DNA of 64,000 nucleotides from Modestobacter marinus (lineage in GTDB: Bacteria; Actinomycetota; Actinomycetes; Mycobacteriales; Geodermatophilaceae): assembly GCF_019799945.1 (NCBI RefSeq), contig NZ_JABGCH010000003.1:124001-188000 (forward strand). The letters are read 5' to 3'. Position numbers and translations under genes: made by a program. This document shows, in pieces, positions 38,889 to 46,438 of the stretch (positions are counted from its first letter, which is position 1; each line of letters opens with the position of its first letter). The notes under the pieces are model-generated. The model saw nothing but the letters and a program-made list of their open reading frames with translations, did no database searches and was not told the DNA's origin.

Positions 38889-38946
38889 AAGGACCCCGCT
38901 GCCCGCCGACCCTCGCACGCTCGGGCCGGGCCCCTGCAGCGGGGCC
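38889..38946 (+). repeat. 58-nt hairpin repeat, family A copy 2
   Basis: Nearly identical to copy 1 at 5801, with arms CCCCGCTGC and GCAGCGGGG. Unlike the others it lies between two divergent genes, filling the space between their two -10 elements. Confidence 0.8.
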
Positions 38947-38948
38947 GT

Positions 38949-38954
38949 TACCGT
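38949..38954 (+). promoter_or_regulatory. putative -10 element of the thioesterase gene (leaderless)
   Basis: TACCGT fits TANNNT and ends seven bases before the GTG start at 38962. Confidence 0.5.
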
Positions 38955-38961
38955 CCCGCGG

Positions 38962-39375
38962 GTGACGCACACGCGACCCGACTGGCTGCCGGCCGACACG
39001 CAGGGCCCGCTCGACGACAAGCTGGGCATCCGGATCACCGAGTGGGACCCCGAGCGGGTCGTCGCCACCATGCCGGTGAGCGGCAACGAGCAGCCCTTCG
39101 GTCTGCTGCACGGCGGGGCGACCTGCGCGCTCGCGGAGAGCATCGGGTCCTGGGCGGCGATGCTGCACGCCGGCCCGGGCGGCTCGGTGGTCGGGATCGA
39201 GCTGAACGCCAGCTACCTGCGGGCGGCCACCTCCGGGGACGTCACCGCGGTCTGCACACCGGTGCGGCGGGGACGGACCCTCGCGACCTATCTGATCGAG
39301 GTCTCCGACGACGCCGGCCGGCCCACCGCGAGCGCCCGGCTGACCTGTCTGATCCGCCCGGCGCGGAAGCACTGA
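38962..39375 (+). CDS. PaaI family hotdog thioesterase
   Basis: A 137-aa single-domain hotdog protein that should hydrolyse an acyl-CoA. The family motif is GLLHGGATCALAESIGSWAA, followed by GIELNASYLRAA. Substrate unknown; phenylacetyl-CoA derivatives or menaquinone-pathway dihydroxynaphthoyl-CoA are possible. GTG start directly downstream of a -10 element. Divergent from polA, a common actinobacterial arrangement. Confidence 0.9.
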   Translation: MTHTRPDWLPADTQGPLDDKLGIRITEWDPERVVATMPVSGNEQPFGLLHGGATCALAESIGSWAAMLHAGPGGSVVGIELNASYLRAATSGDVTAVCTPVRRGRTLATYLIEVSDDAGRPTASARLTCLIRPARKH

Positions 39376-39477
39376 CGCCCCGTCCGGTGGGTCCCCCGGT
39401 CGGGTCGCGGCACATCGGCGTGTCGCAGATGTGTCACGGCACGTCACAGCAGGTCGTCCGACGTAACCAGGCTGGGC

Positions 39478-39483
39478 TACTGT
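39478..39483 (+). promoter_or_regulatory. putative -10 element of the liv operon
   Basis: TACTGT lies about 28 bases before the livH GTG. Upstream (39415-39448) is a cluster of GTGTC/GTCAC motifs that could bind a regulator. No good -35. Confidence 0.45.
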
Positions 39484-39511
39484 CCCCGCTCAACCTACGG
39501 CTGGAGGTCGA

Positions 39512-40885
39512 GTGACGCACGCGCCCCACCGTGCCCGCGAGCACGGGGCACGCAGCAGCGCCGAGCAGGGCCAGGGAGCACCGCCCCGCGGGCTGCGCAC
39601 CTGGCGCGCCTGGCGCACGGGACGACGTCCCCTCGTCCTCGCGCTCCTGGTGGCTGCCATCGCCATGGCGCTGGCCACCCTCGTCCCCGGGGTCGCCTCC
39701 GCCGAGGGCGAGCGGCTGGTGGGCACGCTGCAGACCAGCCGCAGCGGCCCCATCGAGGGCGTCGAGATCACCGTCGAGACCGCCGACGGCGACGCGGTCG
39801 ACTCGGTGGAGACCGACGAGGACGGCCGGTTCGCCGTCGACCTGCCGGGCCCCGGCCAGTACAGCATCAGCCTGGACGAGGACGCGCTGCCCGAGGGCGT
39901 CGAGCTCGGCACCGCCGGCGCGACCCGTGAGGTGACCGTCGACCTCGGCCGGTCGCAGCCGGTCAACTTTGGCCTCGTCGACGGCAGCAGCGGCGCGGGC
40001 GGTGGCACCGTCCGGGCCGTCCAGCTGCTGGTCGACGGGCTGCGGTTCGGGCTGCTGATCGCGGTCTGCGCCGTCGGCCTGTCCCTGATCTTCGGCACCA
40101 CGGGCCTGACCAACTTCGCCCACGGCGAGCTGGTCACGATCGGCGCGATCATCGCCTGGTACATCAACGTCCGTGGCGGCGTCCCGCTGATCCCGGCCAC
40201 GATCATCGCGATGGTCGTCGGCGCGGCGGTCGGCGCGCTCAACGAGCGGGGCATCTGGCGGCCGCTGCGCAAGCGCGGCACCGGGCTGATCGCCGCGCTG
40301 GTGGTCTCGATCGGCCTGTCGCTGCTGCTGCGCTACGCGATCCAGATCGTCTACGGCGGCTTCTCCAATCCCTACGGGGACTACCAGAGCCAGCGAGCGG
40401 TCAACTACGGCGTGTTCACGATGACCAACCGGGCGCTGGCCTCGATCGTCATCTCGATCGTGGTGCTCGTAGCCGTCGCGCTGATGCTGCAGCGCACCAA
40501 GATCGGCAAGGCCATGCGCGCGGTCGCCGACAACCGGGACCTCGCCGCCTCCTCCGGCATCGACGTCAACCGGGTGATCCTCGTCGTCTGGATGATGGGC
40601 GGCGCGCTGGCCACCCTCGGCGGCGTGCTGCTCGGCCTGTCCGACCAGGTGCAGTGGGACATGGGCTTCCGCCTGCTGCTCCTGATGTTCGCCGGCGTCA
40701 CCCTCGGTGGCCTGGGCACCGCCTACGGCGCCCTGGTCGGCAGCGTGATCGTCGGTGTGTTCGTGCAGATGTCCACGCTCGTCATCCCGGACGACATGAA
40801 GTACGTCGGAGGCCTGCTCCTCTTGATCGTCATCCTCGTGATCCGCCCCCAGGGCATCCTGGGCAGCCGGGCCCGGATCGGCTGA
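39512..40885 (+). CDS. livH: branched-chain amino acid ABC permease LivH with an exported N-terminal domain
   Basis: Membrane subunit of a Liv-type importer, 457 aa, about 160 longer than usual. After a basic N-terminus there is a signal-peptide-like segment (about 40-64, ending PGVASA), an exported transthyretin/carboxypeptidase-regulatory-like domain (about 66-156; TVETADGDAV, TDEDGRFAVDLPGPGQYSISL), then the LivH permease (168-457; GTTGLTNFAHGELVTIGA). GTG start with GGAGG four bases upstream. First gene of the livH-livM-livG-livF operon. Confidence 0.9.
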   Translation: MTHAPHRAREHGARSSAEQGQGAPPRGLRTWRAWRTGRRPLVLALLVAAIAMALATLVPGVASAEGERLVGTLQTSRSGPIEGVEITVETADGDAVDSVETDEDGRFAVDLPGPGQYSISLDEDALPEGVELGTAGATREVTVDLGRSQPVNFGLVDGSSGAGGGTVRAVQLLVDGLRFGLLIAVCAVGLSLIFGTTGLTNFAHGELVTIGAIIAWYINVRGGVPLIPATIIAMVVGAAVGALNERGIWRPLRKRGTGLIAALVVSIGLSLLLRYAIQIVYGGFSNPYGDYQSQRAVNYGVFTMTNRALASIVISIVVLVAVALMLQRTKIGKAMRAVADNRDLAASSGIDVNRVILVVWMMGGALATLGGVLLGLSDQVQWDMGFRLLLLMFAGVTLGGLGTAYGALVGSVIVGVFVQMSTLVIPDDMKYVGGLLLLIVILVIRPQGILGSRARIG

Positions 40886-40890
40886 CCGCC

Positions 40891-41889
40891 ATGGCCGACC
40901 TCCTCAACGCGTTCGCGATCGCCGGCAAGGCGTTCTTCGGCTTCCAGGCGATCTTCTTCGCCCTGCTCGCGATCGGGATCAACGTCCACTTCGGCTACAC
41001 CGGGCTGCTCAACTTCGGGCAGATCGCGTTCGCCATGCTCGGCGGCTTCGGCATCGCCATCTCGGTCAGCCAGTGGGGCCTGAACTTCTGGCTGGGCGTG
41101 GTGATCGGCCTGGTCTCCGCCGTCGTGCTCGCCCTGCTGCTCGGTCTGCCGACCCTGCGGCTGCGGGCGGACTACCTGGCGATCGTGACCATCGCGACGG
41201 CGGAGGGACTCAGGCTCGTCTTCCGGTCGGTCTCCGCGACCCCCGTCACCGGGGGCACCCGCGGCCTGTCGGCCTTCAACGGCAGCTTCATCGACCTCGC
41301 CCCGTGGGAAACCCAGACCCGGCACCGGGTCCTCGGCACCAGCTGGAGCGGCGGAGAGCTGTGGGTCGCGCTGGTCGGGTGGTCGCTGGTGGCCCTGACC
41401 AGCCTGCTGGTGTGGCAGCTCATGCGCAGCCCGTGGGGGCGGGTGGTCAAGGCCATCCGGGAGGACGAGGACGCCGTCCGGGCGCTCGGCAAGAACGTCT
41501 ACGCCTACAAGATGCAGGCCCTGGTGCTGGGCGGGATCTTCGGCGCCCTCGGCGGGATGATCTACGCGATCGGCACCGGGTCGGCGATCCCCGACCAGTA
41601 CCAGAACGCGAACACCTTCTTGGCGTACGCGGCGCTGATCCTCGGCGGTGCCGCCCGGGTGCTCGGCCCGGTCCTCGGGTCGATGCTCCTGCTCTTCATC
41701 CTGCAGTTCGCCGACACCCTGCTGCGCGCGCTGATCGAGAACGGCGTGATCCCCGAGGGGCTGCTCTCCTCCACCGACGTCGCGCAGATCCGCTTCGTGC
41801 TGGTGGGCATCGGGCTCATGCTGTTGCTGGTGTTCCGACCGCAGGGCATCTTCGGTGACCGACGAGAGGTGATGCTCGATGCCCGCTGA
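40891..41889 (+). CDS. livM: branched-chain amino acid ABC permease LivM
   Basis: Second membrane subunit, 332 aa, with about nine transmembrane segments. GINVHFGYTGLLNFGQIAF and the coupling segment VKAIREDEDAVRALGKN are family features, with IRPQGI/FRPQGIFG at the C-terminus shared with LivH. The ATG starts 5 bp after the livH stop. Its 3' end overlaps livG by 11 bp. Confidence 0.93.
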   Translation: MADLLNAFAIAGKAFFGFQAIFFALLAIGINVHFGYTGLLNFGQIAFAMLGGFGIAISVSQWGLNFWLGVVIGLVSAVVLALLLGLPTLRLRADYLAIVTIATAEGLRLVFRSVSATPVTGGTRGLSAFNGSFIDLAPWETQTRHRVLGTSWSGGELWVALVGWSLVALTSLLVWQLMRSPWGRVVKAIREDEDAVRALGKNVYAYKMQALVLGGIFGALGGMIYAIGTGSAIPDQYQNANTFLAYAALILGGAARVLGPVLGSMLLLFILQFADTLLRALIENGVIPEGLLSSTDVAQIRFVLVGIGLMLLLVFRPQGIFGDRREVMLDAR

Positions 41890-42913
41890 CCCGAGCGCTC
41901 AGGGCTCCCACGCCGCCGGCTCGGAGGAGATCGCGGCGGCGCGGCAGGCCGGCCAGCACCGCGCCGCCCCGCAGCGGCTGGCCCAGGCCGCCCTCAAGGA
42001 CCTCCCGTGGGAGGTCGGCGTCGCCAAGCCGGATGCGGCGGTGGTGCTCGACGGCGTCACCCGCACGTTCGGTGGCCTCACCGCCGTGTCGGTCGACCAC
42101 CTGGAGATCCAGCGCGGCGGCATCACCGGCCTGATCGGGCCGAACGGCGCGGGCAAGACCACGCTGTTCAACCTGCTCACCGGGTTCGACCAGCCCAACA
42201 CCGGCACCTGGTCCTTCGACGGGCGCGATCTGGGCAAGCTCTCCCCGCACCAGGTCGCCCGGCTCGGTGTCGTGCGCACCTTCCAGCTCACCAAGGCGCT
42301 GTCCCGGCTCACCGTGCTGCAGAACATGCTGCTCGGCGCCCAGGGCCAACGCGGCGAGAGCTTCCTGCGGGCGCTGCTCCCCGGCATCTGGCGAGCCCAG
42401 GAGAAGGCCAACACCGAGAAGGCGATGGACCTGCTCCAGCGGTTCAAGCTCGACGCCAAGAAGGACGACTTCGCCGGCACCCTGTCCGGCGGGCAGCGCA
42501 AGCTGCTGGAGATGGCCCGGGCGCTGATGAGCGACCCGAAGGTCGTCATGCTCGACGAGCCGATGGCCGGGGTGAACCCGGCCCTGACGCAGAGCCTGCT
42601 CGGGCACGTCAAGGACCTCCGCGAGGAGGGCATGACGGTGATCTTCGTCGAGCACGACATGGACGTCGTCCGCGACATCAGCGACTGGGTCGTCGTCATG
42701 GCCGCGGGCAAGGTGATCGCCGAGGGCCCGCCGGAGTCGATCTCCCAGAACCAGGCCGTCGTCGACGCCTATCTCGGCGCCCACCACGACGCCCCGCTCA
42801 CGGTCGAGGAGGAGGACCGGGTGCTGGCCGAGGTGCAGGCCGAGATCGCCCTGGAGGAGAGCGGCACGTCGTCGAGCTCTGGCGTGATCAACAGCGAGGG
42901 GACGAGCCGATGA
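41879..42913 (+). CDS. livG: branched-chain amino acid ABC ATPase LivG
   Basis: ATP-binding subunit, 344 aa, with ~50-residue N-terminal and ~40-residue acidic C-terminal extensions. Walker A GPNGAGKTTL, signature LSGGQRKLLEMARAL, Walker B VVMLDEPMAG and H-loop VEHDMDVV are intact. Overlaps livM by 11 bp and livF by four bases (ATGA). Confidence 0.94.
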   Translation: MPADPSAQGSHAAGSEEIAAARQAGQHRAAPQRLAQAALKDLPWEVGVAKPDAAVVLDGVTRTFGGLTAVSVDHLEIQRGGITGLIGPNGAGKTTLFNLLTGFDQPNTGTWSFDGRDLGKLSPHQVARLGVVRTFQLTKALSRLTVLQNMLLGAQGQRGESFLRALLPGIWRAQEKANTEKAMDLLQRFKLDAKKDDFAGTLSGGQRKLLEMARALMSDPKVVMLDEPMAGVNPALTQSLLGHVKDLREEGMTVIFVEHDMDVVRDISDWVVVMAAGKVIAEGPPESISQNQAVVDAYLGAHHDAPLTVEEEDRVLAEVQAEIALEESGTSSSSGVINSEGTSR

Positions 42914-43761
42914 GCGAGCCGGTGTTCGAGGTCGACGAGACCGGCGAGGGTGTCACCCGTGCGCAGGTGGTCGCCGGAGGGGAGCTCTCCCCCGCGGAGA
43001 AGGCGGCCACCCGGGAGGAGCACCTCCGGCTGGCCGAGGGTGCGCTGGTGCGCGCCGACGACCTGGTCGCCGGCTACGTGCCCGGGGTGAACATCCTGCG
43101 GGGCTGTGACTTCTACCTGCAGGACGGCGAGCTGGTCGGGATCATCGGCCCGAACGGCGCCGGGAAGTCCACCCTGCTGAAGACGCTGTTCGGGCTCATC
43201 CCGGTGCGCTCGGGCAACGTCACCCTGCGCGGCGAGGACATCACCTCGGCCCCCGCCCACCGGCTGGTGCAGCTCGGGGTCGGCTACGTGCCGCAGAACA
43301 ACAACGTGTTCCCCTCGCTCACCATCGAGGAGAACATGCAGATGGGCGTCTACCTGCGGCCGAAGTCGTTCAAGGAGCGGTTCGACTACGTCATCGACCT
43401 GTTCCCGCTGCTCGGCGAGCGCCGCAAGGGCAAGGCCGGGTCGCTGTCCGGCGGCGAGCGGCAGATGGTCGCGATGGGCCGGGCGCTGATGATGGACCCG
43501 TCGGTGCTGCTGCTCGACGAGCCGTCGGCCGGTCTGTCGCCGGCCTACCAGGACGAGGTGTTCATCCGCTGCCGGCGGATCAACGCCACCGGCGTCTCGA
43601 TCATCATGGTCGAGCAGAACGCCCGCCGGTGCCTGCAGATCTGCGACCGCGGCTACGTGCTCGACCAGGGCCGCAACGCCTACACCGACACCGGCGAGTC
43701 GCTGATGAACGACCCGAAGGTGATCGAGCTGTACCTGGGGACGCTGGCCAAGACCCGCTGA
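42910..43761 (+). CDS. livF: branched-chain amino acid ABC ATPase LivF
   Basis: Second ATP-binding subunit, 283 aa, with an acidic ~45-residue N-terminal extension. Walker A GPNGAGKSTLLKTLFG, signature LSGGERQMVAMGRAL, Walker B LLLDEPSAGLSP and VEQNARRCL in the H-loop position (Gln-Asn, as typical of LivF). Last gene of the operon; followed by a terminator. Confidence 0.94.
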   Translation: MSEPVFEVDETGEGVTRAQVVAGGELSPAEKAATREEHLRLAEGALVRADDLVAGYVPGVNILRGCDFYLQDGELVGIIGPNGAGKSTLLKTLFGLIPVRSGNVTLRGEDITSAPAHRLVQLGVGYVPQNNNVFPSLTIEENMQMGVYLRPKSFKERFDYVIDLFPLLGERRKGKAGSLSGGERQMVAMGRALMMDPSVLLLDEPSAGLSPAYQDEVFIRCRRINATGVSIIMVEQNARRCLQICDRGYVLDQGRNAYTDTGESLMNDPKVIELYLGTLAKTR

Positions 43762-43776
43762 GCCGCTCCCCCACCG

Positions 43777-43807
43777 ACGGCGCCGGACCCCACTGGTCCG
43801 GCGCCGT
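43777..43807. terminator. terminator after livF
   Basis: A 13-bp perfect stem (ACGGCGCCGGACC / GGTCCGGCGCCGT) with a five-base loop, 15 bp past the livF stop. Confidence 0.75.
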
Positions 43808-43912
43808 TCGTCGTCCCCGAGGACGACGCCGGGCGGCCGCCCCTGCGCGCCCCCGGACGGCCCAGCTTCCTCCCGTCGACCCTGGTGGGGCCGGCACAAC
43901 CCCTCCGGAACG

Positions 43913-43952
43913 GCACAGCGCCCCTCCTGCCGGAGCAGGAGGGGCGCTGTGC
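43913..43952. terminator. terminator after the Liv binding protein gene
   Basis: An 18-bp perfect stem (GCACAGCGCCCCTCCTGC and its complement) with a CGGA tetraloop, about 21 bp past the livK stop on the minus strand. Confidence 0.85.
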
Positions 43953-43973
43953 GGGTGGGTGCGGGTCAGCGCG

Positions 43974-45314
43974 TCAGCGCTGGGGGCCCACGCCCTGTGA
44001 GTTGAGGCTCTGCAGGATCCGCGAGGACTCCTCGAACCCGATCACGACGATGGCGTCGGGGTTGAAGTCCACCATCTGCTGGACCTCGGAGTCGAAGTTC
44101 GCCGCCTGCGGGTCGTAGATGATGTCGCGGATCGAGTCCTCGGGCAGGCCGTCGGAGATCAGGTTGTTCTTGGTGTTCTCCGCGAGACCGGTGCCGTACG
44201 GGTCGTTGAGCGCGAGGATGCCGACGGTGTTGTTGCCGTCCGCGCCGATCAGGTCGGCCAGCGCCCGGGCCTGCAGGGTGTCCGGCGGGGCGGTCCGGAA
44301 GTACAGACCCTTGTCGTCGTAGGTGGTGAACGTGTCCGAGGTGTTCGCCGGGGAGAACTGCAGGACACCCGCACCGACGATGCGGTCGATGACGGTGAGG
44401 CTGACGCCCGAGGACGCCGCACCGATGATCGCGTTGACGCCGGACTGCAGCAGGCGGTCCACGGTCTGGGTGGCGGTGTCGGTGGAGGCGTCGCCGGAGT
44501 CACCGGTCACCAGCGCGACGGGGGCGCCGAAGACGCCGCCGGCCGCGTTGACCTCGTTGATCGCCAGCTGGACACCGGCGACCTCGGGCGGGCCGAGGAA
44601 GGCCAGGTTGCCGGTCTCCGGCAGCAGGGTGCCGATGGTCAGCGTCTGACCGGCGCCGCCACCGGCCGGAGCCGGGGGCGGGCTGGGCTCGCTGGAGGCG
44701 TTGGCCTCGTCACCCGCGATGACGAACTCGGTCAGCGAGTCGTCGATCTGGTTGTCCTCGCCGAACTGCTGCAGGCCGAAGCTGGCCTGGGCCGGCTCGC
44801 CGGCCTCGGTGAAGCTCAGCGGCCCGGTGACGCCGTCGTAGTCGACGTCCCCGCCGGCCTGGAGGATCGTCAGGCAGGCGCCGTAGTCGGTGCACTTCTC
44901 GCCACCGGCGGTCATGCCGTTGACGTACGGCGCGAAGACGGTCGCCTGGTTGGTGCCGGCGGCGGTCGCCGCCAGGGCGGTGATGACGACGGCGTCGTAG
45001 GACTCGCCCGAGTAGTTGAAGTCCTGCAGGTCCGGGTTGACGGCCAGCAGGCGGTCGCGGAAGTCCCCGGACAGCTCGGTCAGCGGCAGCGTGCCCTTCA
45101 TGCCGGCCAGGGCACCCGGCTCGGTGAAGTCCGCGCCGAGCGCGTTCCCCATGTTGCCGTCGGTGCCGTAGATGTTGACCTGCTTCTCGGCGCTCGCGTC
45201 GCCGCCGGAGTCGCCACTGCTGGTGTCGTCGCCGCCGCCACCACAGGCGGTCAGCGCGAGCAGGGCGGCGCCGGAGAGCGCGATCGCGCGGGCGGTGGTG
45301 CCAGTGCGCATCAA
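43974..45314 (-). CDS. livK: branched-chain amino acid ABC substrate-binding lipoprotein, apparently circularly permuted
   Basis: A 446-aa lipoprotein (lipobox LTAC, Cys24). Residues about 44-200 (KQVNIYGTDGNMGNAL to LTEFVIAG) look like the C-terminal half of a LivK-type protein. A Pro/Ser/Gly-rich linker (201-223) follows, then residues 224-446 (TLTIGTLLPETGNLAF to SQGVGPQR) look like the N-terminal half. The ORF is intact, with a signal peptide, GGGAG before the ATG and normal codon use, so it is probably expressed. It should deliver substrate to the convergent livHMGF transporter. Confidence 0.85.
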   Translation of the reverse strand: MMRTGTTARAIALSGAALLALTACGGGGDDTSSGDSGGDASAEKQVNIYGTDGNMGNALGADFTEPGALAGMKGTLPLTELSGDFRDRLLAVNPDLQDFNYSGESYDAVVITALAATAAGTNQATVFAPYVNGMTAGGEKCTDYGACLTILQAGGDVDYDGVTGPLSFTEAGEPAQASFGLQQFGEDNQIDDSLTEFVIAGDEANASSEPSPPPAPAGGGAGQTLTIGTLLPETGNLAFLGPPEVAGVQLAINEVNAAGGVFGAPVALVTGDSGDASTDTATQTVDRLLQSGVNAIIGAASSGVSLTVIDRIVGAGVLQFSPANTSDTFTTYDDKGLYFRTAPPDTLQARALADLIGADGNNTVGILALNDPYGTGLAENTKNNLISDGLPEDSIRDIIYDPQAANFDSEVQQMVDFNPDAIVVIGFEESSRILQSLNSQGVGPQR

Positions 45315-45349
45315 GGAACTCCCAGTCGATGAGGACGATGCCCGGCCCT

Positions 45350-45373
45350 CCGACAGGCTCCATGGCCTGTCGG
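45350..45373 (-). promoter_or_regulatory. hairpin in the livK leader
   Basis: A 9-bp perfect stem (CCGACAGGC / GCCTGTCGG) with a six-base loop, between the putative -10 and the livK start. Possible control of translation or mRNA stability. Confidence 0.4.
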
Positions 45374-45392
45374 CTGGCCGATCAGTTGAGAG

Positions 45393-45398
45393 AACCTA
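45393..45398 (-). promoter_or_regulatory. putative livK -10 element
   Basis: TAGGTT on the minus strand, one base from the TAGGAT consensus; it gives a leader of about 70 nt. No clear -35. Confidence 0.5.
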
Positions 45399-45490
45399 AC
45401 CGCGCGGCGCTGGTCTGGGACCCGCATTGATCAGACCGTGACGAGGTCGTGACCTGATCCACTCGCCCGCGGCACGGCGCCCGGGGCGTC

Positions 45491-45524
45491 GTCCGGCGCC
45501 CGGGGACGGCGACGGACGCCGGAC
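45491..45524. terminator. possible terminator after the ANTAR regulator gene
   Basis: An 8-bp perfect stem (GTCCGGCG / CGCCGGAC) with an 18-base GC-rich loop, about 45 bp past the stop of the minus-strand regulator. Confidence 0.4.
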
Positions 45525-45568
45525 CCGCGGTGTCCGCAGTCGGCGGCCGTCCCTGACGGACGTGCCGG

Positions 45569-46186
45569 TCAGGAGGTGGGTGGGCCGCTCGCCGCGGCCG
45601 CGTCGCCGGCCTCCTCGGTGGCCAGGATCGCCTCGGCGAGCGCGCGCATTGAGGTGCGCTCGTTCATCGCCGTGCGCTGGATGAAGCGGAAGGCCTCGGC
45701 CTCGGTCATGCCCTGCTCGGCCATCAGCCGGCCCTTGGCCTTCTCGACGACCTTGCGCGCCTCGAGCCGCTCCTTGAGGTCGGTGACCTCGGCGTCGAGG
45801 GCCGTCATCTCCTGGAAACGGCCGACGGCGACCTCGATCGCCGGGACCAGGTCGTTCTTGGAGAACGGCTTGACCAGGTAGGCCATCGCGCCGGCGTCCC
45901 GCGCCCGCTCGACGAGTTCACGCTGGCTGAAGGCGGTGAGGACGATGACCGGCGCGAGCCGGCCCGCGGCGATCTGCTCGGCCGCGGCGAGCCCGTCGAG
46001 CACGGGCATCTGCACGTCGACGATGACCAGGTCCGGACGCAGCGCCTGCGCCTGATCGACGGCCGCCTGCCCGTCCCCGACCTCGGCAACGACCAGGTAC
46101 CCCTCCTCCTCCAGCATCTCCTTGAGGTCGAGGCGGATGAGCGCCTCGTCCTCGGCGATGAGGACACGGGTCGGGTCGCTGCTCAC
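45569..46186 (-). CDS. pdtaR: ANTAR-domain response regulator, PdtaR-like
   Basis: A 205-aa two-component regulator that, when phosphorylated, binds RNA to prevent termination. The receiver domain has the phospho-acceptor in VIVDVQMPVLDG and the conserved Thr and Lys of VLTAFS and VKPFSKND. A coiled coil and an ANTAR domain (about 140-190; KAKGRLMAEQGMTEAEAFRFIQRTAM) follow. The GTG at 46186 is preferred over an upstream start because TAGGAT lies seven bases before it. Confidence 0.94.
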   Translation of the reverse strand: MSSDPTRVLIAEDEALIRLDLKEMLEEEGYLVVAEVGDGQAAVDQAQALRPDLVIVDVQMPVLDGLAAAEQIAAGRLAPVIVLTAFSQRELVERARDAGAMAYLVKPFSKNDLVPAIEVAVGRFQEMTALDAEVTDLKERLEARKVVEKAKGRLMAEQGMTEAEAFRFIQRTAMNERTSMRALAEAILATEEAGDAAAASGPPTS

Positions 46187-46193
46187 GACGCTG

Positions 46194-46221
46194 ATCCTAT
46201 CGGCCGGGGGCGTCCTGCCAC
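46194..46221 (-). promoter_or_regulatory. promoter of the ANTAR regulator (leaderless)
   Basis: GTGGCA (46216-46221), a 16-bp spacer and TAGGAT (46194-46199) on the minus strand; TAGGAT ends seven bases before the GTG start. Confidence 0.65.
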
Positions 46222-46255
46222 CGCCCGCTAGGGTGCACTGCACCACGTCCGGTGG

Positions 46256-46329
46256 GCCCCCGTACCCCAATCGGCAGAGGGAGCGGATTCAAAACCCGCA
46301 CAGTGTCCGTTCGAGTCGGACCGGGGGCA
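46256..46329 (+). tRNA. short tRNA with CAA anticodon (Leu-like, class I variable loop)
   Basis: 74 nt. Acceptor GCCCCCG/CGGGGGC, three-pair D stem CCC/GGG, anticodon arm GCGGA-TTCAAAA-CCCGC with one mismatch (A31-C39), five-base variable loop ACAGT and T arm GTCCG-TTCGAGT-CGGAC. Discriminator A; CCA is not encoded. CAA would read Leu UUG, but a normal tRNA-Leu has a long variable arm, so its identity and activity are uncertain. Confidence 0.8.
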
Positions 46330-46408
46330 CGAAGTGAGTCCAGGACGAACTGCAGCGATTCACAACCCGCACAGTGTCCGTTCGAGTCGGACCGGGGGCA
46401 CGAAGTGA
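46286..46408 (+). repeat. 52-bp direct repeat: 3' half of the tRNA duplicated 71 bp downstream
   Basis: Positions 46286-46337 recur at 46357-46408 with one mismatch (A46292/C46363). The second copy carries the anticodon-loop 3' side, T arm, acceptor 3' strand and eight flanking bases but no 5' half, so it is a partial tRNA. Confidence 0.9.
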
Positions 46409-46425
46409 CAGGTCCCGGGGCCGCC

Positions 46426-46431
46426 TAAGTT
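46426..46431 (+). promoter_or_regulatory. putative -10 element of the PLP decarboxylase gene (leaderless)
   Basis: TAAGTT ends seven bases before the GTG at 46439. GTGACA at 46405-46410, partly formed by the end of the duplicated tRNA segment, could serve as a -35 at a short 15-bp spacing. Confidence 0.45.
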
Positions 46432-46438
46432 GGCTCCC

